A stretch of 64,000 bases of DNA from Macrosoma leucophasiata (GCA_036365455.1 JAWQUS010000009.1:3626001-3690000), one strand, 5' to 3'; counted from the first letter of the stretch, positions 43,054 through 55,800 are shown. Program-made: numbers and translations. The notes: a model not told the origin generated them from the sequence alone.

Positions 43054-43862
43054 TACATAATATTTAATTAATTTGGTTATTTAAGTCTCAGTGGACAGGG
43101 TGTCACCCCCAAATGGGTGGCACCGAGCACGGGCGGCCCCGCTGCTCCCTTATAGCTACGCCACTGCTGTTCAACATGAAGCACGTTCGTTTGCCTTCGA
43201 AAAAAAAATCTTTTCCTAGCTTCACATTGCTCTCATATTATATTCAGGAGAAAAATCAAGCACCACAATGATGAAACTACAGATAATTGATATGAAGACA
43301 ACACTCTGAATATCTATTTGAAGCGAGATTAAACCATCGCCATCCCTGTTAAAGTGTTCCCACTCTCTAATACATAGTTTAATAAGATTATGATACCAAA
43401 GTAAAGCGGTTCGACCTCAAATGTTGTCGGACTTGTAAGTAGGTATGTATTTAACTCAAACCGTTGTTTGAGTTAATAACAACCTTCAGCTTTCTGACTA
43501 CAATTAGGAGGTATATTAGGAGGTATTATAGGTAATTGAACCTATCAATATATTATACATATACAACGTGTAACGTCATACACTCAGGCCCTGAAAGTAG
43601 TTGGTTTAGAATCTATAACCGAATAGATTTCAGGCATATTTAATATAGGTTACTCTAGTTACCTTGACGAACTTCGCATCGCCTGAGAATATAAAAAAAA
43701 AATGTTCAAAAATCGAAAAAAATAAATTTTGCCAAGTTACACCCTTACCATTTAGGGATGTAAAAAAAAACAATTCACATCGTCATCATTCACGATTCTA
43801 TACTACCTTTACTTCTATAAGTAAGGATCTACTCATTAATGATTATCTGTAGCTTCATCATT
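43054..43862. other. Intergenic, no gene
   Basis: 43,563-43,655 is a dispersed repeat also found at 59,591-59,690 (shared ACAACGTGTAACGT and TTTAATATAGGT blocks). 43,085-43,170 resembles a common repeat with GGTGTCACCCCCAAATGGGT. No coding signal. Confidence 0.4.
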
Positions 43863-44146
43863 TACTGGTGGTAGAGCTCCAGTGACGGAGCTCGCGGGCG
43901 TATGCACCACCGCATTACCTAATATACTTGCCGCTAAATAGTAGTGTTCAGCACTATCGTGTTCCGGTTAGGTGGTAATATACGGCCCTGTAATTCCCGG
44001 CACTGTGGCATAACACCGCCTCAGGAGTGGTAACGCATCTGCATTTTCACCTCTGGTGTATCTGTGGGTGTCTATAGGCTGCAGTCATCACTTAACATCA
44101 ATGTGAGCTGCATGCTTGTTTGCCAATTTCATAACATAAAAAAATA
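43863..44146 (+). repeat. Family A retroposon, full length
   Basis: From TACTGGTGGTAGAGCTCCAG to ATAACATAAAAAAAT. Very close to the copy at 36,334. Confidence 0.8.
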
Positions 44147-44249
44147 TATATAAAGCTGAAGAGTTTGTTTGTTTGTTTGAACGCGGTAAATAAAATAAAA
44201 TTAACTTACCTAGAAATTCCTACATGTTCCTACTTGGAAGGTTTAAACC

Positions 44250-44314
44250 ACAATACGTAAAGAACTACGAGTAGTAGGTTACCTACCTACTATTCGTAGT
44301 TCTTTACGTATTGT
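44250..44314. repeat. 30-bp-arm hairpin
   Basis: 44,250-44,279 and 44,285-44,314 are reverse complements with a single mismatch and a five-base loop. Core ACAATACGTAAAGAACTACG. Confidence 0.88.
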
Positions 44315-44559
44315 ACCTAATTTTAATTATTTATCAAAGTGACTCAACCTTCGCTAAACCAACCTCAATGTCAATGACATAACATCATTGTAGTTGACAA
44401 ATTACACATGTTCTTGAATACAATACCTTTTTTCAAGTTATTCTTTATTTTTTGCATTATGAGACAAAACAGGCCAAGTACGAGTCGGATTCGCCCATAA
44501 ACTGTTCCGTAGTAGCAAGTAATTAATACCTACTCGTACATAACTTTATCATTCATACA

Positions 44560-45865
44560 GTTTATGTTAATAGCAAAGTTATGTGTACAGTTTCTGAAAA
44601 TACAAAAAATATTGTTGTGGGATGCACAGGGTGGTTTCAGAACTGGAAGAGGATGTATGGATCAAGTTTTCTCCCTCCGCAACATCGTAGAGAAGCATCT
44701 GGCTGTGAGCCAGAAGGTTTTCTGCGGTTTTGTGGATTTGGAGAAGGCGTTTGATAGGGTATTACGAAAGGAGCTGTGGGACATTTTGCCAGAGTATGGT
44801 ATTGATGGCAGTCTGCTCCGTGCAATACAGTCCACGTATGTGGGCTGTCAAGCATGTGTACGGGTAGATGGTAACATGTCACCCTGGTTTGATGTTAACA
44901 TCGGTGTCAAACAGGGTTGCGTGCTTTCGTCTAGGCTGTTTATTATATATCTGGACAAATGCCTCCAGAGGGTGAAGTTGATGGATGTGGGAGTGCGTAT
45001 GGGTGACTTAGTGGTGAACTGTCTGCTTTACGCAGATGATGCGGTAATTGTTAGCTCTACACCATCTGGGCTACAAGCACTAGTCACAGTCATGAAAGAG
45101 GATTGTATGGAGAAAGGCTTACAATTGAATGTGGATAAAACTAAAGTATTAGTATTTGAAAGAGATGAACAGAGAACAAATGCAAGGGTAGTAGTAGATG
45201 ATGCAGTGTTAGAACAGGTTGATGAAATTGTATATCTTGGATGTGCTTTTAGCAAGGATGGTAGGTACACCACTGACATAGAAAGAAGAGTGCTTGCTGG
45301 GAATTGCGTGAATGGAGCGTTGGGTAAGCTGCTAGAATCTAAACATCTCAGCCAGCGGGCTCGACTAGCCGTACATAATGCTGTACTTACTCCAACGCTT
45401 TTATATGGAAGTGAGAGCTGGGTATGCAGGAAAGAGCATGAAAGTAAGTTAAACGCGGTCGAGATGAGATCTTTGCGCAAGATCTGCGGTGTATCACTCA
45501 CCGATCGCGTTCGTAATGAAGATGTAAGAAAGAGACTTTGTGTGAATGATAGTATCGGTGTAAAAATGAAAAAAGGCATGCTCCGATGGTTCGAGCATAT
45601 AGAAAGAATGTCGAATGAGCGAATGACTATACAATGCGAATGTGGATGGTTGCAGAGGCCCAGGAAGACCAAGGCTGACCTACCATGACCAAATAGGTCG
45701 AATTCTGTCTGATGGTGGGGTCAAAAGTCTTAGGAATCGGCGTGCATGTATGAAGAGAATGATGAAGGTAGACGAGGCACGAGAGGTTTGTCTGAACCGG
45801 GATGTCTGGCGCTCTACACTCTCTGCCTACCCCGTTAGGGACCTGGCGTGAAGATACATACATAC
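44560..45865 (+). pseudogene. Non-LTR retrotransposon, 5'-truncated, near-intact RT
   Basis: The 374-codon frame 44,564-45,688 begins inside the RT: GGFRTGRGCMDQVF, GFVDLEKAFDRV, GVKQGCVLS and the active site YADDAVIVSS, then KTKVLVF, LYGSESW and MLRWFEHIERM. It then shifts frame, and the C-terminus GPGRPRLTYHDQI...RDVWRSTLSAYPVRDLA is in 45,642-45,851. The endonuclease is missing. The 3' end is GGCGTGAAGATACATACATA. Probably RTE-group, clade not certain. A dead copy because of truncation and one frameshift. Confidence 0.82.
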
Positions 45866-46405
45866 AAAAAATATTTTCTCAAAATAAATGTTAGATTATT
45901 TGAAAAAAACGAGTTTCTCACAAGCCTTTTAAGGACGGTTTCAGAATATATCTGACAGAATCTGACACAAAATTTGTAAAATTTTCATTTTTCTCAAGGA
46001 TAGTCTCTCAAAATTGTGTCTAATATTTGGTATTCGTTACATGTTCATGTTTGGATAACTGATTCACATAAATATACCGAATTTCAACTAAATTGATACA
46101 TTACTTTCAGAGAATATCAGCTGTGACAGACGGAGAGGAATCTTATTAGAGTTTATAGTTAGTAGTAATTAGTATATCAGTTAGAGTTACAATTTTTGCT
46201 TTAGAGATAAGAACCCCGACAAAGATCGTGTAAGTAAATGAAAAATATACGCCTAATCACCTAATTAATAATTGCTACCACGTGCACTATTAGGTACAAC
46301 ATTGAATTATGTAATAGCAGAGATAAAGACAACGGTGATTTAAGGTAAGAATGCATGATAACACGTAGTTGCTTGATATGTTAACGCATGTAAGGCTTTG
46401 TAAAT
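45866..46405. other. Intergenic, no gene seen
   Basis: AT-rich sequence without conserved blocks or coding frames. Confidence 0.4.
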
Positions 46406-46668
46406 ACCTTTTTTTTTTTTTTTTACTTCTGGCTTTGTGTAGGCGGCCTGTCTTGAGACGGCACTAGTCTACTTCACCGGGCAATCGGCGAGCGCAGAAG
46501 GCGCTCCAGCCAACTGTTTTAAAAAGTTAGCGCAACTGCCTAAGCGTGACCCATGCGGGTCCGTGCCTCGGCTAAGGACGTTGCGGAGAGACATATGAGA
46601 CATATGCGATTATGGGCGGTGCAACTTTCGCTCTACTCCATTCGGTTGGTGATAACCGGAATGTCATT
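46406..46668 (-). repeat. Family B repeat
   Basis: Starts with a 16-base poly(T) run (poly(A) tail in minus orientation). Closely matches 797-1,060 through GATAACCGGAATGTCAT. Confidence 0.78.
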
Positions 46669-46770
46669 GTGTAAATACATGAAAATAGTTGGTTCATATA
46701 TTTGTTTTATTGAGCTTATGTACGTACTGCAGCTCATCTCAAGACGGCGCTAGTCTACTTCCGGGCACTT

Positions 46771-47116
46771 TCATGTCTGCCTACTCTTAAACGCCTCGTT
46801 GGCTCAGTGGTCGCCATCGCGATGGTAAAGTCTGAGGTCCTGCGTTCGATCCCCAGGTCGGAAAAATCTGATATTGGGTTTCTTCTGTGAGAAAATTCCC
46901 AGCAGTAGCTCAGAGTCTGGTTGTGCCTCGGAGAGCACCTAAAGCCGTTAGTCCTGCGCCCGATCTCTCTCCGGTAGAGCCAATGAGAGTAAAGGAATTG
47001 AGAGTGCACCTGTGTTTGCGCATACACTTGTACACTATATTACCTCCCGCGCAATTGGCTAGCTTCCGTTGAGATTGGCCGCCGTGACCGAAATTCGGTC
47101 TGGAGGACATAACATT
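46771..47116 (+). repeat. SINE D (tRNA-derived), complete with target duplication
   Basis: The head has A box TTGGCTCAGTGG and B box GCGTTCGATCCCC, then a 250-base body (GAAAATTCCCAGCAGTAGCT, CTAAAGCCGTTAGTCC). It sits inside a family B fragment. ACTTCCGGGCACTT (46,757-46,770) and ACTTCCGGGCATTT (47,117-47,130) are a 14-base target duplication with one mismatch. Confidence 0.75.
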
Positions 47117-47349
47117 ACTTCCGGGCATTTACCGGGCAATCGACGAGCGCAGACGACTCTCATCATCATTTCACCAGAAAGACGTCCATCGCGAGACAAA
47201 AGCTTTCCCCAATACACAACAGTGCATCATCATGCAGGAGAGAATATACCATAATCACCACGCTCTATCCATGGAATACGCCATCGTAATAGATTAAGTT
47301 GTAATTTGCATGCCAATTGTGGGGTGAAGTATGGGAATATACTTACTAT

Positions 47350-47590
47350 TCTTCTTGAACGGGCTTATGAAGGCGGCTCGTCGCGAGACGGCGTTAGTCA
47401 CTTTCTTCACCGGGCAATTGGCGAGCGCAAATTTCTCTCAGCCTAAATCATAGATTTATTATCTAATAAATTTACACAACTCTAAGGAGACCTCTGTGAG
47501 TCCAATCCTCGGCTAAGGGCGTTGAGGGGAGACACGAGACACATAAGACATAATATGCGATTGGGGCGGTGCAATGCAACTTTGACTTCG
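47350..47590 (-). repeat. Family B repeat, diverged
   Basis: Contains GAAGGCGGCTCGTCGCGAGA, GGGCAATTGGCGAGCGCAAA and GGGGCGGTGCAATGC blocks in family B order. No poly(T) start is preserved. Confidence 0.65.
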
Positions 47591-48779
47591 TGCTGAGCTT
47601 CTGGTTCTCCGAGCCTGAGAGTAATAGATATTGGGATTATATCATTTTATAAATATTTCACAGTGTCTCGGCGTTTGATAATGAGCCCTCAGATGTCAAT
47701 AGGCTCTTCCCTTCATACCTCATAATATTTCTACTAAACCTGCAATTACTCTTTATATTTCTACGATATTTGAACAGTGTCTTGGATCTCTATTATATAA
47801 AAAAGTCGAACTACAAAAACCACGGATTTTTAATAATAAGTACAGACTTTACATTTTTTTTTCGTCTTCAACATACAGATAAATAGTTGACAATTCACAT
47901 TCACAAAAACAATACAAGTATAGTCAATTCAAGGGTCGTGTGGTTTGCACGTTCGTTTTTTTTATGAAAACATTTTATTGAATACCTATCTAATAACAGA
48001 TTTGAACAGTACTTATCAAACAAACGATTGTTTAATCTAAAATGATAAAAAACGGTGTGATTGTGTGTGACCAGAGAAAGTGAGTATTAGACATTGTTTA
48101 TTTTATTATTAGACTACTTATTTTATTTCAAGCATCTACTTATACTCTAAAGTCATGACTGAGATTAGTTTAGTGTAACAGGTCTCAATTTTATTTATTA
48201 GGCAACAACTTGGCCATCGCAGGAAATCATAGCAACTCGCAAGTAGTATCTACTACATCTTCTCTTCTTCTCTTCTATCTCCTTCTTTCTTCTATATAAT
48301 AATATGTCTATAAAAAATCAATGACCCTTTTCGTTGTTATTTGATAACTCAAGAACGGGCTCACCTATCCAAACCAAATGTTTGGACTTTGTTCGGACTA
48401 TTTAGTAAGTAGATGGTTTATTTGAAGTTTGCCCAAAATCGCTAGAGCGGTTCTTCATTTATCACATTTTTTTAATAAATCAATTCAATAAATGACGGAT
48501 CATTTTGTTAATTATTGGGGATTTTGCTGTCAAATTGTACCTTTTTTCAGATGAAGATTGTGCCAAATTGAAACATTTTTCGGTGTTGTTATGTTTGTCC
48601 GTGTTAGATACAAAGAGTATACAAATACTAGTTAGACAGTCTATTAATCGAGGAAGGCTCTAGGCTACCTATATAACATCACGCTAAGATGAATAGGAGA
48701 GGAGCATCAATTAACATTAGCCGTGAGACTACTATCAAGTAGCCACGCGGTTAATGTTAATTGTTAATTTGTGTATTTT
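47591..48779. other. No gene seen; Helitron relic
   Basis: 48,640-48,705 shares AGGCTCTAGGCTACCTATAT and ATCACGCTAAGATGAATAGG with the Lep1-like Helitron at 63,206-63,556. A short frame ending in a donor-like GTGAGT near 48,079 was considered and rejected. Confidence 0.4.
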
Positions 48780-49036
48780 ACTGATGGTAGAGCTCCAGTG
48801 AAGGAGCTCGCGGGCGTAGGCACAACCGCATTAACTAATATACTTTCCGCTAAATGGTAGTGTTCAGCACTATCGTGTTCCGGTCAGGTAGTAATGTACG
48901 GCCCTGTAATTTCCGGCACAGAGGTATAACACCATAGGCCTCAGGAGTGGTAACGCATCTGCATTTTGACCTTGGTCTTTGTGTGGGTGTCTATAGGCTG
49001 CAGTCATCACTTAACATCAATGTGAACTGCATGCTT
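48780..49036 (+). repeat. Family A retroposon, 3' tail lost
   Basis: Good match from ACTGATGGTAGAGCTCCAGT to TGAACTGCATGCTTGT. The CATAAAA tail is missing because the next sequence is a mariner fragment. Confidence 0.75.
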
Positions 49037-49037
49037 G

Positions 49038-49575
49038 TCAATTTAGATTGGCCTTTTACGATGAAGCCCCGCCTCGTGCCAATGTTTATAACTGGTTTAA
49101 TGAGTTTATACGTGGACGCATTAATCCCACCGATGATCTGCGTGACGGACGGCCTCCTACGGCGACGACTGAACATAACATCGGTGTTGTGCGGCGTATG
49201 ATAGAGACTGATAAAAGAGTAACTAATCAGCAGATCGGACAAGCTTAGGTATCGGTATGAGTCAAGTGCACAAAATCCTCCATAAACATTTAGCGGTCAG
49301 GAAGCTTTGTGCCCAAAAACTCCGTCGTGTTGATTGGTGTCGTGAAATGGTTCATAGATTTAACGGTGGTGACTCAAATGGTGTGTTCGATATAGTTACG
49401 GGTGACGAAAGCTGGATTTACCGTAATGATCCGGAAACCAAAAGACAGTCTGCTCAGTGGGTCAGTGGGACTTTCCTTACGAGGAAGAGAAGAGAAGAAG
49501 AAAGAAGTGATCCCTCAAGACGAGTAAGCAAAGTGAATTTCTCGGTGGTTCCACAGGATGCAGCGATGTATTGAT
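49038..49575 (+). pseudogene. Mariner-family transposase fragment (different subfamily)
   Basis: Two frames (49,048-49,248 and 49,257-49,574) give an HTH region (FYDEAPPRANVYNWFNEF, LRDGRPPTATTE with the GRP linker) and the first catalytic motif VTGDESWIYRNDPETKR, then unrelated sequence. The second and third catalytic Asp are missing, and a frame break lies near 49,250. Distinct from the mariners at 12.4 and 38.7 kb. Confidence 0.78.
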
Positions 49576-49766
49576 GTGAATGTACATTATTTTGAAAAGA
49601 TATAATAAAACTTATCACTTGCTAGTTTTTCTAAGAACTTTTAGTGTGGCCCTCGCAGGTACTACGTTCGTGAACAACTACTAAAACTAAGAATAACCAG
49701 CGTCCAAGGGAGTTATAAAAAAATATGAATACGAATAATGGCTACTCGCTTGTACCTAATCGGCTT

Positions 49767-49825
49767 CTTATCAGCTGTTATCACGTTACTGTATAAATGC
49801 TAAATACTTATTAGCTGATATCAGT
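49767..49825 (+). promoter_or_regulatory. Core promoter of the SDR gene
   Basis: TATAAA at 49,792-49,797 lies 31 bases before A+1 of the arthropod initiator TCAGTT (A at 49,823). Upstream and around it are CTTATCAG (49,767-49,774), GTTATCAC (49,777-49,784) and AGCTGATATCAG (49,813-49,824), which are GATA-factor-type sites. The position fits the exon 1/donor at 49,862. Tissue-specific GATA control, for example in gut, is inference. Confidence 0.55.
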
Positions 49826-52800
49826 TTGGACCGGAGTGTCTTAAAGTGAAACAGTGAGCCATGTAAGTGACAATATCTATTGATGTTTTGTAAAAATATC
49901 CATAAAACAAGCCACTTAATCGTGATTAGGATGCGATTTTTGCGACTTAGCGAATTTTTGCATGATTATCCCTTAAAAATTGGTTCTGCGTGTGATAATT
50001 ACGGTCTATTAATTGTTGTATGACGGCGGGATGTTTGATACATTATTATGGTCTGGTTAAAATATCCATCGAGTTAGCGTATATTTTAATATTTAAATGT
50101 ACCTACATTCTATTTTATTGCAATTACAGCGTTGAAGCTCACAAAAACTATTGACTTCTAAAAATATATTTTGTAGGTGGGTTATAACTTATAAAGTTCC
50201 TGCAATATCTTATGAATCTTGTTCACAAACATACAAAACGTTTTCGAAAGAGAATGTTCGAATTAGTTAAACCTGTTAGTTTTCCCTGTAATTCTGAAAT
50301 GTACATGTTGAAGCCCAAGCCCTATAGAACTTTGAAACATCTCCTTTGTAAAATTGACTTGACATGGTTGTCATATAATTCGAAAAAGGGCTTTTTTTTC
50401 GGCTTGGCATGATTTTATATGTTGTAATATTATTTTATTTTGTTCGAAAGTTTTTATTCATTGTTTTATTTTTCGTAAGTACATGTTAAATACAAATGTT
50501 ATCTCAATTAAGTAATTAGTCAATTATGTACATCGACGCTTAAAGTTGTTGTGTGGCAATTGGGTACCATCGGAATGACAGTGATAAGTTGATAAAGATG
50601 TTTAATGTACAGATCTTGACCTAATTGTAGTAAATGGTACCTACACAAACATTTTTTATTTATTGACAACACTGTTAAGTAGGTTCAGTTGTTACTACTA
50701 ATAGGACTGTGTGTAGGTATGTATGTATGTATGTTCTGTGGCGTAGAAACGTACGTACAGATACAGACAGACAGAAATAAAAATATTTTGGCATCTCCTG
50801 TGTATAGACACACAAGTAAGTCCAGACACAGTACCTGGGTATAATTTGATTGTTGAAAATTGTGTTACGTCCGATAAAAAATAATATGGAAGTTGATGGG
50901 ATGTCCAGTTATCTAATGGGGAGTAGGACCTTCTTATGAAGTCTCGGAGGAGCACGAAGAAAAACTTTACATTGCATAAAATCAATAGGGATCTCCAGGC
51001 TATTTTTGAGTGGTCACAAAGGTTTGGCATTTTTGTGAACCCTACTAAGTGCCAAGCTATTGTTATTGGAAGCAGTTTTTTTATCAACAGACTTGACTTT
51101 AGCCATCTGCCTCCAATTTTATTTGATAACTTAATAATTCCATTTGTTGACCACGTTAAGGACTTGGGGCTCCACGTCGACTCCACCTTGACATGGAAAA
51201 AGCAGGTTAGTAAATGTAGTCAGTACGCAATTGCCACACTGCGGTCTCATTATAGATTTAAGAACTTTTTACCACCTAGCACGAAAATTCTTCTTGTACA
51301 GTCTCTTATCTTACCCATTATTGATTATACAGATTTTTTTTTTTTTTTATGTAATTGAAGTGGCAAACAAGCATGCAGTTCACATTGATGTTAAGTGATG
51401 ACTGCAGCCTATAGACACCCACACAAAGACCAAGGTCAAAATGCAAATGCGTTACCACTCCTGAGGCCTAAGGTGCCGGAAATTACAGATGTTTGTTCTT
51501 TAGATATTTCTCAGGAACTTCTTAACAAGTTGGATCGTCTACTCAACAATTGTATTCGATTTATTTTTGGCCTGCCTAAATTTGACCACATTTCCCTGTA
51601 CCGCGCTAAGCTTGAATGGCTTCCGATCCGGCAGAGAAGATCCTCACGGATGCTCTGTCTTCTTTTCTCCATCATAAACGACCCTTGTTCTCCAACTTAT
51701 CTCAAATCTAAATTTAATTTCTTGGGCTCCTCCCACAGTCTTTCTCTTTGTTCGTCGGAAAATCTTTTGCTTCATATACCTTCTCACCGCACTGGTTTCA
51801 TTTCAAATTCTTTTGCTTTAACTATATTATAATAAAACTATGGAACACATTGCCCCTTGACATTTGTAAATCCCCCTCCAAGCTTGTCGTTCAAACGGAA
51901 ACTTTGTCAATACGAATGATGATGTCGAGATTAACGTTCTTTCTCCGACATCAGAAGTGGGATCGGTGCAGGCACAAAACGTGGCTAGATCAATGAAAGT
52001 TAATAATGGCGCGCGCGTTTTGTTAGAGTCGCAACAAAATAGCATGCACTTGCTTGTGGAGGCGCTGCACAATCCGTGAGTGGATTACGTTGCCCAAATT
52101 TCAACCGAATAACGCAGAGACGGAGGCTCGAGCCTGACTAGCACCTGCGGACATCGGCGTATCGGATCGATAAAAACAGGGGAACATTTACCCCGCGAAT
52201 AAAGAGCTTCTAGGGTACTCGAAATTTTAAACAACTCCATAGAAAATATTCATATTTATTTTTCATTACATTATTCAAACCTAAAAACTACGGAACCCTA
52301 CACTGCGCGTTACCCGACACGCACTTGACCGGTTTTTTATTTACTTAACCGATTTTTGAGATCAATATTTTTTCTTTTATTTCTAAATTCACTCGCATTG
52401 AGTTATTGCGAGAAATGAAATACGTATGTCCAACAAACACCTCGATAAAAACGATTTTCGTAATGAAAAGAAAAAAGAATACTTAAATATGTCATGAAAC
52501 CCATTGATATACAAAAAACGAAACCCTTGAAATATTCCACTGCTGGGCACGAGTCTCTCCCCTTTTCGGGAGGAGGCCTGCAGCTTACTCCACCACGCTG
52601 CTTCAATGACTCCCATTGGAGGAGCGTGGTGGAGTAAGCTGCAGGCCTACGGCGATACGGGTAGCCAATGTTTAACGCCTGCTATCTATCGACAGCAACC
52701 GGAACCGGTCTTAACGTGCCCTGCGAAGCACAGAAACACGCATTTTTTTGCCACTAGCGGTCACCCATCAAACACCCGACCACGCCCGTATCAACCAACC

Positions 52801-55800
52801 GAGTACATTGCTTGCGATCTACACCAGCCGCGGTGCCATGCGCGCTTCACATGAGACTTGAGACTTTCATGAGACTTATGTGGTAATAACATATCACGCT
52901 AAATAACAAAGTCTTTTATTCAAATACAAACATGACGACCCGGTTTGTACAGTGGTGTGTGACGACGAATCCGCGATCCTTTGAATCGGGCGTCAAAGGA
53001 TCGCGGATTCGGTCCCCGTAATAGTGTAGGGCTGTGAGTGTAACCGTATTTATTTACATATTAACAGGGATGACAACATAACGCTTGCACTGTACCTAGT
53101 GCGGGTAGCCCTGGAGTTCGTCTGGGCGATTATTCGCAGCTTCTTCGAAATTGGCCGCGCCTTCATCAGATGGCTGTTCCCTATGGAGCCCAAGGATGTC
53201 ACGGGAGAACTAGTACTTGTAAGTGAAGTGAACAACTCAACTCTTAACACCAATAATATTGATTACTAGCAGACCCGGCAATCTTCGTATTGCCTCAATT
53301 TGTCGAAGGTTTGATAGATACGGACTTTTTGTATGGGAAAATAAAACTGTGGTTTTTACTATTTTCCTTCAATTCATATTTTCTTACCTTTTAAACCATC
53401 CCTGGACTTCCGAAAATCATTCAAAATCAAGATTAGTCAAATTGGTCCCGCCGTTCTCGAGTTTTAGCGAGACTAACGAACAGCAATTGATTTTTATATA
53501 TATATAGATAGACTAGCTGACCCGGCAAACTTCGTACTGCCTCACAATTAAATAATGTGTCAAAGGTTTGATAGATACGGACAATTTGTATGAAAAAATG
53601 AAATTGTGGTTTTTACTATTTCCCTTCAATTTCTTCATATTTTTTTACCTTTTAAACCTTCCCTGAACTTACAAAAATAATTCAAAACCAGAATTAGCCG
53701 TTTTTTAAATACAGCCGTTCTCGATTTTAAGCGAGACTAACGTACAGCAATTGGTTTTTATATATATAGACGATAGATAAGAATAAATTACGTTAGGGAT
53801 AATAGCGTAATATTTTTTTAGTTCCTTTAAAAAAAGTTATATGTTGTATCGGGTGTTCATCATTGGAAAATAAGCTTAAGGATAGCTTTCGCAAATTGTT
53901 TCTATACTGTAAAATAAGCATTGAACTGCCTTAGTAGCCTAGTGGTAGCAGGCCACTGTCCTGGGTTCGATTCCCGGGTAGGAGGCTATTTGAGATAACG
54001 GTTGAAAATCCTTTATCTCTGGTTCCATTGGGATTTGTCCATTTTCTGGAAGTTTTCCAGTACCTCGAAGTTTGGTAATGTGCCCGGAGATGTCAACAGG
54101 CTCGCCACCTGTTACATGGGCCAAAACATAACCGGCGAATCGGTTTATGTTTAGGTACTGTATACTTGAATATTACATTTACCTCTGCTTACCCCTTCGG
54201 GGATGAAGTTGATTGACGCAAAGGTCTTTTACCTGGTGCTAGAGCTTCAGCGTTTCAGGTTGGAGCTGAGCTGCAGGCTACCAACGGAGTCACAGGTGGC
54301 GGATAGTGAACGGACACTAGAAATGGTGGTAACTGCGAATATACTGAATAAGCAGTCCCCGACCAAACAGCGGCAAAGTTAACAGGCAGTAGCGGATGGT
54401 CCAGTGGAACGGATCACTCTAAAAAAATCTACAGTGACCAATGACGACACTGTGACGTGGCGAGTTAATTCCGCCACTAAATAGGTATTCCCTGGTACCG
54501 AGCAGCAGCGGTACCAGTACAGGACGAGGCCAAAGAAATGGAATCAAGAAGGGCTCTTCCTGAATACGGCAATCAACTGATGGCTGTTATATTGCGGTGT
54601 GGAAGGCAAGCGGAGAAACCACCACACAATTTCCAAAAACAGGAATAGTGACAAAGCACAACCAGAATGTTAACGTCCTTGACAACAGGCTATCGCGGAA
54701 TATGCCGCAGCGGTCTGAGTCCGGCAGGGGTAGTTTCTAAGCTACGTCGGTCGTTAATATGCGAAACCCTTGCCAAATTGACATGGAATGTCAGGACAAT
54801 GCTACCGCCGGGAAAAAAAGAGGAATTGAAGAATGAGATGAAGAGATTACAAATGGACATCGTGGGACTCAGCGGGGTTAGATGGGGTGGTGGTGGTGGT
54901 AATGGGGATTATTGGAGTGACGACGTCAGAATTATACATACAGGGGGAAAACAGGAATCGAACGGAACAGCAATAATATTAAACAAGAAATGGGGAGATC
55001 GAATCACAGCATTGAAAATTAGATGTGAGCCAACGGATATAGTTATTGTGCAGGTTTATATGCCAACAAGCAGTCACCCAGACGAAGAGATAGAAGAAAT
55101 GTATAAAATGACAGATCAAATATTGGACGCAGTTAAAGAAAAGGGTACACTTATTGTAATGGGTGACTTTAACGCGACAGTCTGGGAGGGTGTGGATGAA
55201 GATGTGGTGGGTAAATTTGGACTGGGGAAGAGGAATGGAAGAGGGGATAGATTAGTACAATTTTGCAAGGAAAATGACTTAATTATTTTAAACACTGTTT
55301 TAGAGCATCCAAAAAGAAGACGCTATACATGGAAGATGCCGGGTGATTATATTTTGCGACGTACTGCTGAAGAATGCTTAAAGAAAGATAAATTCGGAAG
55401 AATGCTTAAAGAAATAAAAAAATGTACCTAGAAAAAATTGGATCACTTCAGAAATTATACAAATAATGTTAGATATACTTAACTTATAAGAAATAAGAAT
55501 TATACAGATAGCAAAGGAAAATATAGAAGATTGACAAACAAAATAATGCTTAAATGCAAAGAAGCTAAAGAAAGAGAAATTAATATATGATGTGAGGAAA
55601 TTGAAGATTATATTATTAAGGGACAAATGGATAGAGCATATAAAGTAATTAAATAGATAGACGAGGAACATAAAATAAAAGGATTAACTGTATTAGATGA
55701 AAATAGTAAGATACTCGTACTAATGAATAATAATGACACTGCAGAAAGATGGAAAAGACTATGCATGTATGCTTGAATGCATGCATTTACCTCTGCCTAC

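Noticed and set aside
48040..48079. Short ATG frame (MIKNGVIVCDQR) ending at GTGAGT
   Set aside because: Only about 13 codons, AT-rich context, no promoter or partner exon. Likely chance.
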